Source of the DNA: Alphaproteobacteria bacterium
GTDB taxonomy: Bacteria; Pseudomonadota; Alphaproteobacteria; Micavibrionales; Micavibrionaceae
DNA: 12,972 nucleotides
NCBI GenBank assembly: GCA_023141075.1
Contig: JAGLKL010000014.1
Location: forward strand, 1 to 12,972
Direction: 5' to 3'
Positions 1 through 6,259 of the stretch are shown piece after piece (within the stretch, counting starts at the first letter, position 1; each line of letters begins with the position of its first letter). The translations under genes were made by a program, and so were the position numbers. Under the pieces are notes generated by a model. The model was not told where the DNA came from. It searched no databases and saw only the letters and a list, made by a program, of their open reading frames with translations.

Positions 1-179
1 GGGTTTTTGAGGGCAATGTTTAAGGAGGCGGAATCTGCCAGATCGTCGCTTATGTAAAGCTTTCCCTCAAGTAAGGACATATCTTCACAATAAGGACGTA
101 TTTTAACCAGCCCTTTGACACCGTGCGTTGCAGTGATTTTACCAATGCATATGCGCTTTTTAGGGTCAGGGCTGGTCAT
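1..179 (-). CDS. rimM: Ribosome maturation factor RimM, N-terminal part (cut by window edge)
   Basis: The minus strand from the ATG at 179-177 reads MTSPDPKKRICIGKITATHG and stays open through 59 codons to the window edge, so the C-terminal two thirds are missing. The segment ICIGKITATHGVKGLVKI, then RPYCED, matches the start of RimM: a short hydrophobic beta strand, then the G-x-x-HGVKG-x-V-K motif of the N-terminal beta-barrel. RimM binds ribosomal protein S19 and helps mature the 30S head; it belongs with S16. The gene starts 29 bp after the rpsP stop, the usual ffh/rpsP/rimM/trmD order, so it is almost certainly cotranscribed with rpsP. A purine-rich GGGA lies about 10 nt upstream of the ATG as a weak ribosome binding site. 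The identification rests on motif and synteny together. Confidence 0.9.
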   Translation of the reverse strand, partial: MTSPDPKKRICIGKITATHGVKGLVKIRPYCEDMSLLEGKLYISDDLADSASLNIALKN

Positions 180-208
180 AATCGATATGTCCCGTATTGA
201 CGTGCTTG

Positions 209-730
209 TTATTCGGCAGCTTCTTTCTTTTCTTCTTCTTTTTCTTCAGCCGGAGCTTCCTCAGCAGGTTTTTCTTCAGTTTTTTCTTCAGTTTTTTCTT
301 CTTCTGCCGGTGTTTCTTCAGCTTTTTTTGCTTCTTCCTCTGCTTCAGCTTTAGCTTTTGCTTTTGCGGCTTTATCAGCGTCTTGAGCGGCTTTGCGTTT
401 TCCCTCTTTTTCCTCGATTAACAGTTGAGCTTTTTCGCCGGGCGTTGATTTTTTCGGACGATTAGGTTGTGCAGGCATGTCGATAATGCCGGCTTTACCT
501 AAGAAAATTGCTACGCGCTCAGAAGGCTTGGCACCTTGAGAGAGCCAGTATTTAATGCGTTCTTCCACAAGGGTTACGCGTTTTTCGTCATCATTGGTTA
601 GCAAGGGATTATATTTCCCTAGTTTTTCGATGTAACGGCCATCACGCGGCATGCGCTTATCTGCTACGACGATGCTGTATACCGGGCGTTTTTTACGTCC
701 TCCGCGGGATAGTCTGATTGATAGTGCCAT
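209..730 (-). CDS. rpsP: 30S ribosomal protein S16 with long acidic/Ala-Lys tail
   Basis: This is 30S subunit protein S16, which stabilises 16S rRNA in the 5' domain. The opening MALSIRLSRGGRKKRPVYSI and the following VVADKRMPRDGRYIEKLGKY are the S16 signature (residues 1-40); the domain ends near residue 85 (RVAIFLGKAGI). The product is 173 aa, while the S16 core is about 80 aa. The remainder, from about residue 105, is built almost only of K, E, A, P, T and Q, ending in EEKEEEKKEAAE, and looks disordered. Tails of this sort occur in alphaproteobacterial S16, but this one is more acidic and more repetitive than the core. AAAGGAAGAG sits 6-7 nt before the ATG as a clear ribosome binding site. 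The gene lies 50 bp downstream of ffh and 29 bp before rimM, consistent with one operon. Confidence 0.97.
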   Translation of the reverse strand: MALSIRLSRGGRKKRPVYSIVVADKRMPRDGRYIEKLGKYNPLLTNDDEKRVTLVEERIKYWLSQGAKPSERVAIFLGKAGIIDMPAQPNRPKKSTPGEKAQLLIEEKEGKRKAAQDADKAAKAKAKAEAEEEAKKAEETPAEEEKTEEKTEEKPAEEAPAEEKEEEKKEAAE

Positions 731-780
731 AGTTTTACTCTTCCTTTCGTTTATATTTCGTTTTTATAATGTGAATATGG

Positions 781-2352
781 TTATCTCTGTTTCTTCTTCC
801 TGTTCTTTTTCTTGCTGCCATGGCTTGTGGGTATATTCATTCCGGGGTTGCCAAGACCGGGCATGCCACCCATTCCAGTCAAAGGATTGCCTCCGCTAGC
901 AAAAGGATTGGGGCCAAGGGGTGTTTCATCCTTATCTGATACAGCGGCAAGGTCTGCACCCAAAGCATCCGGGTCCATGCTGTCGGCCATCATTTCCAGT
1001 TCACCGGCTTTGCCGCCCATCATGTCTTTCATCATGCCCATCATCTTGCCTTTGCCCATTTTGCGCATGCGTTTCATCATGGTTTGCATTTGTTTTTGCT
1101 GTTTCACCAGCATATTTATTTCCTGCACTGTTGTGCCGGAGCCTGTGGCTATGCGTTTTTTGCGTGAGCCGCTCATTAATTCAGGTTTAGCGCGTTCTTT
1201 CGGGGTCATGGACAGGATGATGGCTTCCTGTTTTTTAATGAGGTCGTCATTCATTCCGGCTTCTTCTAGCTTGCCTGCCATAGAGCTTAGGCCGGGCATA
1301 AGCTTGATCAGTGAGCCCATACCACCCATTTTGTGCATCTGGCGAATTTGAGTAAGAAGGTCGTTAAAGTCGAATTTTCCTTTTTTCAGCTTTTTTGCCA
1401 TATTCATGGCATCTTGCTGGTCGACATTGGCGGCGGCTTTTTCAACCAGTGAAACCACGTCACCCATGCCAAGGATGCGCCCTGCTACGCGGTCGGGATA
1501 GAAAGGCTCAATCGCGTCCCATTTTTCGCCAACTCCGATGAGCTTAATCGGTTTTCCGGTAACGGCTTTCATGGACATGGCCGCACCGCCACGCGCATCT
1601 CCGTCAACGCGGGTTAAAATAATACCGCTGATTTCAACGCGCTCATTGAAAGTTTTGGCTGTATTGACAGCATCTTGTCCGGTCATGGCATCGGCCACGA
1701 GCAGGGTCTCAATGGGGTTGGCGAAGGCTTTGAGTTCTTCGACTTCTTTCATAAGTTTTTCATCGATGCTTAGGCGTCCTGCCGTATCGAGCATAACGAC
1801 GTCATAGCCTTCTTTGCGAGCCGTATTCATGGCGCGTTTGGCAATCTGTAAAGGTTTTTCGTCTTTGACTATCGGTAGTGTGGCAACACCTGTTTGCTCA
1901 CCGAGTATGGCAAGTTGCTCTTGTGCAGCCGGGCGGTATACGTCCAGCGAAACCATCAGCACTTTCTTGCCGCGCTCTTTTGTTAGAAGGCGGGCAATTT
2001 TGGCGGTGGATGTGGTTTTACCGGAGCCTTGCAGGCCAACCATAAGATAAGTACATGGCGGGGTTGAGAATTTCAGGTCAGAGCTCTCGCTACCGAGCAT
2101 GGCAACGAGTTCGTCATGGACAATCTTTATGACTTGTTGGGCAGGGTTAATGCCTTTTATAACGTCCTGACCGATAGCTTTGTCTTTGATTTTGGTGATG
2201 AAGTCTTTAACGACCGGCAAGGCTACGTCGGCTTCAAGCAAGGCGATGCGGATTTCACGGGAAACCGCCATAACGTCATTTTTGCTCAGGGCGGCCTTGC
2301 CTCTGAGTTTAGTAAAGACGTTTCCTAGTTTTTCGCTCAAGCTGTCAAACAT
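781..2352 (-). CDS. ffh: Signal recognition particle GTPase Ffh (SRP54)
   Basis: Ffh binds the signal sequence of nascent inner-membrane and secreted proteins together with 4.5S RNA, and docks on FtsY. Visible parts are the N domain (residues 1-100, with ALLEADVALPVV at 37-48), the G domain with the P-loop GLQGSGKTT (106-114), the DTAGR box (189-193) and TRVDGDARGG (247-256, the guanine-specificity motif), and the M domain from about 325. The M domain has the RNA-binding SGSRKKRIATGSG (394-406) and a methionine-rich signal-binding stretch (422-456). At 523 aa it is longer than the usual 450 or so, because of a Gly/Pro/Met-rich C-terminal extension ending in a basic KKKNRKKKQR. The ATG is chosen because MFDSLSEKLG is the standard Ffh start; only a weak GGAA precedes it, and that lies inside the adjoining inverted repeat. 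Confidence 0.97.
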   Translation of the reverse strand: MFDSLSEKLGNVFTKLRGKAALSKNDVMAVSREIRIALLEADVALPVVKDFITKIKDKAIGQDVIKGINPAQQVIKIVHDELVAMLGSESSDLKFSTPPCTYLMVGLQGSGKTTSTAKIARLLTKERGKKVLMVSLDVYRPAAQEQLAILGEQTGVATLPIVKDEKPLQIAKRAMNTARKEGYDVVMLDTAGRLSIDEKLMKEVEELKAFANPIETLLVADAMTGQDAVNTAKTFNERVEISGIILTRVDGDARGGAAMSMKAVTGKPIKLIGVGEKWDAIEPFYPDRVAGRILGMGDVVSLVEKAAANVDQQDAMNMAKKLKKGKFDFNDLLTQIRQMHKMGGMGSLIKLMPGLSSMAGKLEEAGMNDDLIKKQEAIILSMTPKERAKPELMSGSRKKRIATGSGTTVQEINMLVKQQKQMQTMMKRMRKMGKGKMMGMMKDMMGGKAGELEMMADSMDPDALGADLAAVSDKDETPLGPNPFASGGNPLTGMGGMPGLGNPGMNIPTSHGSKKKNRKKKQR

Positions 2353-2457
2353 ATAGTCATTTCCATTTATTCCCTGACATCGTTACTTCGCTTCTTACGT
2401 AGGTTAACTACGCTTCGTCGCTCGTGCCTTGTCAGAAAATAAAGCAAAACGACTATA
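2352..2457. repeat. 106-bp imperfect inverted repeat (hairpin element, copy A)
   Basis: The outer arms 2352-2379 and 2430-2457 are 28 bp each and complementary at about 22 positions: both start TATAGTC from the outside and end CTGACA on the inside. A 50-bp centre holds CTTACGTAG, GTTAA and CTACGCTTCG. The centre resembles the centres of the elements at 5947-6045 and 6046-6135, but the arms differ from theirs. The left end overlaps the ffh start codon by one base, so any ffh leader must pass through this element. It can fold on either strand. A 63-codon reading frame crosses it on the minus strand but looks non-genic. Treated as a non-autonomous repeat of unknown origin. Confidence 0.75.
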
Positions 2458-2527
2458 ACTGTCTCAATCTTTTGTTCATAACCAAACCGACCACGCTGAG
2501 CGTAAATTCGCCGAGCGCGGAGTACCT

Positions 2528-2572
2528 GCACCTCTAAAGTGCTTGGGCACTGACACATTTCAGATGTCAGTG
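2528..2572 (+). promoter_or_regulatory. Hairpin-rich leader upstream of dapF with alternative pairings
   Basis: Two hairpins share the same segment. AGTGC (2538-2542) can pair with GCACT (2547-2551) around a TTGG loop, or CACTGACA (2548-2555) can pair with TGTCAGTG (2565-2572) around a 9-nt loop; they cannot form together. GCAC at 2528-2531 gives a further partner for GTGC at 2539-2542. The second stem ends 59 bp before the dapF ATG. A possible start of transcription is the TTGTCA (2429-2434) and TATAAC (2454-2459) pair, although the 19-bp spacer is long. No known riboswitch family was recognised. The function is inferred only from the geometry. Confidence 0.35.
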
Positions 2573-2631
2573 GAAATTTGCGTCAAAATATGCATGAATG
2601 GAAGAAATGTCAAGGAAAAGAAGGTGTCGCC

Positions 2632-3405
2632 ATGAAATTTCAGAAGATGCACGGGTTGGGCAATGATTTCGTTATTATCGATGCGCGTGAAAAACCTGTT
2701 AGCTTATCGGAGCGTAAGATTGTCGAGATTTCGGATCGTAGGCGCGGGGTTGGTTGTGACCTTGTGACTGTGATAGGGCCTTCGGAAAAGGCCGATGTGT
2801 GTGTAAAATTTTTTAATGCTGACGGTTCGGAAAGCGGAGTGTGTGGGAATGCTACGAGATGCATTGCTGATATTGTGATGAGTGATCTGGACAAAGAGAG
2901 CTGCACGATTGAGGTCAATGATGGCGTGTTACCGTGTCGTCAGGTTGAAGGGCTGTTGATTGAGGTGGATATGGGAGTACCGAAGAGTGTGGAAGATATG
3001 GATATGTCCTATGATTCTGTGAGCAATCCTGTGGCGGTGGATATGGGCAACCCGCATCTTGTGTTTTTTGTTGATAACCTTGAGGATATCAATGTGGAAA
3101 TGCTGGGAGCACATTTTGAACATCATGAGGCTTTTCCTAATCGTACCAACGTTGAATTTGTGCAGGTGATTGATGCTGAAAATTTGCGGCAAAAGACTTG
3201 GGAGCGCGGCTGCGGGATTACGCAGGCATGTGGTTCCGGGGCGTGTGCAGTGATGGTATCGGCTCCGCGGCGCGGTATAGTGGGGCACAAGGTGGCTGTG
3301 GAGATGGATGGGGGGATTTTGCATATGGAACTGCGTGAAAGTGACGGACATGTGTTGATGAGCGGTCCAGTGGCTTATGTGTTTGATGGGATATTAAATA
3401 TATAA
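2632..3405 (+). CDS. dapF: Diaminopimelate epimerase DapF
   Basis: DapF converts LL-diaminopimelate to meso-diaminopimelate in the cytoplasm, the last step before lysine and the peptidoglycan cross-linking residue. The start at 2632 gives MKFQKMHGLGNDFVIIDAR, the family's usual N terminus, with AAGGTG five bases upstream; an upstream in-frame ATG at 2593 would add a non-conserved leader. The two catalytic cysteines are seen as C71 (SGVCGNATRC) and C200 (GITQACGSGACAV). Other conserved blocks are MGNPH (138-142), FPNRTNVEF (168-176) and WERGCG (190-195). The length of 257 aa is slightly short but complete. The gene is followed after 11 bp by mtaB, so the two are probably cotranscribed. No missing key residue was seen. 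Confidence 0.96.
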   Translation: MKFQKMHGLGNDFVIIDAREKPVSLSERKIVEISDRRRGVGCDLVTVIGPSEKADVCVKFFNADGSESGVCGNATRCIADIVMSDLDKESCTIEVNDGVLPCRQVEGLLIEVDMGVPKSVEDMDMSYDSVSNPVAVDMGNPHLVFFVDNLEDINVEMLGAHFEHHEAFPNRTNVEFVQVIDAENLRQKTWERGCGITQACGSGACAVMVSAPRRGIVGHKVAVEMDGGILHMELRESDGHVLMSGPVAYVFDGILNI

Positions 3406-3416
3406 GAGTTTCCTCC

Positions 3417-4685
3417 ATGAGCAAGGACAAAACAGAGCCGCAAATCAAAACATTCGGATGCCGGTTGAATTTTTATGAGTCAGAGGTAATGCGTGTGCTT
3501 GCTCTTGAGGCAGGCTTGGGTAGTGACGTGATTATCTTTAACACTTGTGCTGTAACCAAAGAATCCGAGAGGCAGGCACGGCAGGCTATTCGTCGAGCCA
3601 AGAAGAAAAATCCACAGGCCAAAATCATTGTTACCGGCTGTAGCGCACAGATTGATCCGCAAGTTTATGCACAGATGGATGAGGTTGAGCGGGTAATCGG
3701 CAATGATCTGAAGCTTAGAGCCGAGAGTTGGGGCGAGCAGGAAGAACATCCTAAAATTCTGGTCAATGACATTATGTTGGTCAAGGAAACGGTGAGTCAT
3801 CTGATTGAGGGCTTTGAAGATAGGTCTCGTGCTTTTTTGCAGGTGCAAAACGGTTGTGATCATCGTTGTACGTTCTGCATTATTCCTTATGGGCGGGGCA
3901 AGGCGCGTTCTGTTCCTGTTGTAGAAATAGCTAGACAGGTGCACACGTTGGTGCGGGGCGGGTATAATGAGATTGTCTTTACCGGCGTTGATGTAACTTC
4001 ATACGGGGAAGATTTAGACGGCAAGCCAACTTTAGGGCAGATGATAACTGAGGTGTTGGAATTGGTGCCGGAATTGATGCGCTTGCGTTTGTCTTCTCTT
4101 GATCCGGCGGCGATAGATGATGAGCTGTGGTGTTTGATTGCGGAAGAGCCGAAGCTGTGTCCGCATTTGCATTTATCTGTGCAGGCTGGGGATGACATGA
4201 TCCTGAAACGCATGAAGCGTCGTCATTTGCGCGATGATGTAATTGAGATATGTAGGCGTGCGCGGGATTTGCGCGATGATATGGTTTTTGGAGCTGATAT
4301 CATTGCGGGATTTCCAACCGAAACCGAGGAAATGTTTGAGAATACTCTTAAGTTGGTGGAAGAATGCAATCTTACGTTCTTACACGTTTTTCCTTATTCC
4401 GAGCGTCAGGGAACACCGGCAGCGCGTATCCCTGATAAAGTGCCTGTGTCTGTTCGCAAAGAAAGAGCCGTGCGCTTGCGGGCTTTGGGGAAGTTGCATC
4501 TTGCCAAATTGCTGGAATGCAGTGTTGGAAAAGAATTTGACGTTATTGTTGAAAATGGTCAGATCGGCAAGACCGAGACATTCTTGCCTGTGCACTTACC
4601 CGAAAAATATGAGATAGGGAAACTCATTCGTGTTCATGTCACCGGTATAATGAATGGTATGCTGGTTGGTGTGCGTGTTTCATAA
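3417..4685 (+). CDS. mtaB: tRNA t6A37 methylthiotransferase MtaB (MiaB-like, radical SAM)
   Basis: MtaB is predicted to add a methylthio group to N6-threonylcarbamoyladenosine at position 37 of ANN-decoding tRNAs, using two iron-sulfur clusters. The N-terminal domain has its three cluster cysteines at C15 (KTFGCRLN), C44 (FNTCAVT) and C75 (VTGCSAQ). The radical SAM motif is C147-x3-C151-x2-C154 (NGCDHRCTFC), followed by IIPYGRGKARSVP. The opening IKTFGCRLNFYESE is closer to MtaB (YqeV type) than to MiaB or RimO. At 422 aa it is of normal length; the C-terminal TRAM-like region is short. It starts 11 bp after dapF with only a weak AAGAG upstream, which suggests translational coupling. The dapF-mtaB-ftsY order is typical of Alphaproteobacteria. 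Confidence 0.93.
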   Translation: MSKDKTEPQIKTFGCRLNFYESEVMRVLALEAGLGSDVIIFNTCAVTKESERQARQAIRRAKKKNPQAKIIVTGCSAQIDPQVYAQMDEVERVIGNDLKLRAESWGEQEEHPKILVNDIMLVKETVSHLIEGFEDRSRAFLQVQNGCDHRCTFCIIPYGRGKARSVPVVEIARQVHTLVRGGYNEIVFTGVDVTSYGEDLDGKPTLGQMITEVLELVPELMRLRLSSLDPAAIDDELWCLIAEEPKLCPHLHLSVQAGDDMILKRMKRRHLRDDVIEICRRARDLRDDMVFGADIIAGFPTETEEMFENTLKLVEECNLTFLHVFPYSERQGTPAARIPDKVPVSVRKERAVRLRALGKLHLAKLLECSVGKEFDVIVENGQIGKTETFLPVHLPEKYEIGKLIRVHVTGIMNGMLVGVRVS

Positions 4686-4751
4686 GAAAGCAGGCGACTT
4701 TTGGTCTTAAAATAGATATAATTTTTTATAAACCGAAAGGGGGATTAATAC

Positions 4752-5948
4752 ATGGTGTTTTGGCGCAGAAAAAAGAACATCAGAACGCAGGAAGAAGAGC
4801 TGGACGAACAGGAACTTCTTCACCCAAAAGGCGAGTTTGAGCTGAAAAAGCCTATTGAATCGCAGGAAGATGGCTTGATATCCAGCGAGGTTGTCCAGAA
4901 GCTTTCGATGTTTGATAAAAACGATCTGAATGATTTGAAAATTATTCCAACACCTATTAGAGGGTTAGAGATCGTTTCGGAAGTGGATGATGATGACAAT
5001 CCCGATATTGATCATTCGTCTGAGGGCGGGTGGTTCTCGCGCATGGCTAAGGGACTTGGCAAAACTGCGAATAAACTGAGTAAGGGGCTTACTGATATTA
5101 TCACGAAGTCCAAGCTTGATCAGGATATGCTTGATGAGTTGGAGGAAGTGTTGATTGCGGCTGATCTAGGGCCGAAAACTGCGGCTAAGGTAATTGAGGA
5201 ATTTTCCAAAGATCGTTTCGGTAAGGACATCAGCGAAGAAGAAATACGCGAGGCTTTGGCCGATGTTATGGCAGATATTTTAGCGCCTGTTGCTTTTCCC
5301 CTTAAAATTAATAAACCGGAGAAAGGGCCATATGTCATTTTGACATGCGGTGTTAACGGAGCGGGGAAAACCACGACTACGGGTAAAATGGCCAAGCAAT
5401 ATACAGAGGAACTTGGTTTGAGCGTAATTATCGCTGCGGCAGATACTTTCCGCGCTGCGGCTGTTGATCAACTGGCAGTGTGGGCCAAGCGTGGCGGGGC
5501 AAAAATTTATTTCAAAGATGTTGGAGCGGATTCCGCTTCAGTGGCTTTTGAAGCTTATGAAAGAGCCGTGGAGGAGAACACGGATGTGCTGGTTATCGAT
5601 ACTGCGGGGCGGCTGCAAAACAAAAAGAACCTGATGGAAGAGCTTAAAAAAATTGTTAGAGTCTTAAAGAAAAAAGACGAAAACCTGCCACATTCGGTAT
5701 TGCTTGTTTTGGATTCGACTACGGGTCAAAATGCCTATTCTCAAGTTGAGACCTTTAAAAAAATGGTGGATGTTACGGGACTGGTCGTAACCAAACTGGA
5801 CGGCTCGGCCAAAGGCGGTGTTTTGATAGGGCTGGCCGATCAGTTCGGTGTGCCGGTGCATGCTATCGGTGTCGGTGAAACTGTAGACGACTTACGCCCT
5901 TTTAATGCGAGGGATTATGCAAGGTCATTGATGGGACTGGATTCATAG
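4752..5948 (+). CDS. ftsY: Signal recognition particle receptor FtsY
   Basis: FtsY is the membrane-associated GTPase that receives the Ffh-ribosome complex and hands it to the Sec translocon. Residues 1-95 form a charged, low-conservation A-like region beginning MVFWRRKKNIR, which could help membrane contact. The N domain lies at about 95-185. The G domain shows the P-loop GVNGAGKTTTT (200-210), DTFRAAA (231-237), DTAGR (283-287), TKLDGSAKGG (347-356) and a FNARDYARSL end. The length is 398 aa. AAAGGGGG lies about 9 nt before the ATG, a strong ribosome binding site. The 66-bp gap after mtaB contains TATAAT at 4717-4722 but no convincing -35 box, so an internal promoter is possible but unproven. 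It acts with ffh, encoded divergently 2.4 kb away. Confidence 0.97.
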   Translation: MVFWRRKKNIRTQEEELDEQELLHPKGEFELKKPIESQEDGLISSEVVQKLSMFDKNDLNDLKIIPTPIRGLEIVSEVDDDDNPDIDHSSEGGWFSRMAKGLGKTANKLSKGLTDIITKSKLDQDMLDELEEVLIAADLGPKTAAKVIEEFSKDRFGKDISEEEIREALADVMADILAPVAFPLKINKPEKGPYVILTCGVNGAGKTTTTGKMAKQYTEELGLSVIIAAADTFRAAAVDQLAVWAKRGGAKIYFKDVGADSASVAFEAYERAVEENTDVLVIDTAGRLQNKKNLMEELKKIVRVLKKKDENLPHSVLLVLDSTTGQNAYSQVETFKKMVDVTGLVVTKLDGSAKGGVLIGLADQFGVPVHAIGVGETVDDLRPFNARDYARSLMGLDS

Positions 5949-6045
5949 CTTCGATCATTTAGCTTGAATTGTGTTGCTGCGTTGCTTACGTACTATTATG
6001 TACGCTACGCTCCTCGCGCCTAATTCAATCTAAATGCTCTTTGCT
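5947..6045. repeat. 99-bp hairpin element, copy B
   Basis: The outer arms 5947-5970 and 6022-6045 (24 bp each) are complementary at about 19 positions, including CATTTAG and TTGAATT. The centre GTTGCTTACGTA ... TACGCTACGC lines up with the centre of the element beside ffh (about 16 of 21 bases over the right half), while the arms are unrelated to that element's arms. It begins at the ftsY stop codon and so may act as the ftsY 3' end hairpin, although there is no T-run after it. Confidence 0.7.
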
Positions 6046-6135
6046 ATGCTTCGATCATTTAGATCCTGACACTAGCTTGAATTGTGTTGCTGCGTTGCTT
6101 ACGTATCATTATGTACGCTACGTTCCTTGTGGCGT
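6046..6135. repeat. Hairpin element, copy C, truncated on the right and carrying a 13-bp insertion
   Basis: This directly follows copy B. GCTTCGATCATTTAG is identical at 5948-5962 and 6048-6062, and the next 30 bp are identical at 5963-5992 and 6076-6105. Between them copy C has 13 extra bases (6063-6075, ATCCTGACACTAG). The centre is then conserved to about 6121. The right arm that would pair with TTGAATT is missing; instead the sequence passes into a different repeat at 6138. The copy therefore looks duplicated from B and then interrupted or trimmed. Confidence 0.65.
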
Positions 6136-6137
6136 TT

Positions 6138-6222
6138 GTCATCGCGAGCGAAGCGTGGCGATCCAGTGCTACAAGAAAGACTCTGGATTGCTTCACCGTT
6201 GTTGGCAGTTCGCGGGTGACGA
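6138..6222. repeat. Second palindromic repeat type (GTCATCGCGAGCGAAGCG family)
   Basis: The left arm begins GTCATCGCGAGCGAAGCG and ends GCGATCCAG (6138-6166); the right arm begins CTGGATTGCTTC (6183) and ends TCGCGGGTGACGA (6222). The inner parts pair well and the outer parts only partly. Sequences of the form GTCAT(T/C)GCGAGCGAAGCG...ATCCAG are widespread dispersed palindromes in many proteobacterial genomes, including Rickettsiales, so this is a known kind of repeat rather than a gene. It ends 37 bp before the amn start and contributes the purine-rich GAGGAGGTGG just upstream of it. Confidence 0.65.
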
Positions 6223-6259
6223 GGAGGTGGATTATTAAAAGAAAGAGATTGTTGAAAAC

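Noticed and set aside
115..421. Phenylalanine/leucine-rich plus-strand frames opposite rpsP
   Set aside because: They are the antisense of the GAA/AAG-rich S16 tail and mimic membrane segments only because of that composition.
2367..2558. 63-codon minus-strand frame upstream of ffh
   Set aside because: Half of it is the inverted repeat and the other half is the structured leader; there is no recognisable protein and no good start signal.
2440..2580. Lysine riboswitch, suggested by AGAGGTGC on the minus strand near a dap gene
   Set aside because: It is on the strand facing away from dapF, and the other conserved core pieces of that riboswitch are absent.
2460..2580. 4.5S SRP RNA between ffh and dapF
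   Set aside because: The conserved SRP RNA tetraloop and asymmetric loop sequence (GGAAGCAGCC type) is not present on either strand.
2578..2631. Longer dapF with an upstream start
   Set aside because: The additional residues are not conserved in the family, and the ATG at 2632 has the better ribosome binding site and gives the standard N terminus.
5947..6222. CRISPR array
   Set aside because: The repeats are two imperfect palindromes of about 90-100 bp and one different repeat, with no regular short repeats, spacers or cas genes.
5969..6238. 89-codon plus-strand reading frame after ftsY
   Set aside because: It lies wholly in the repeat cluster, its cysteine-rich text is the translation of palindromic repeats, and it has no ribosome binding site.
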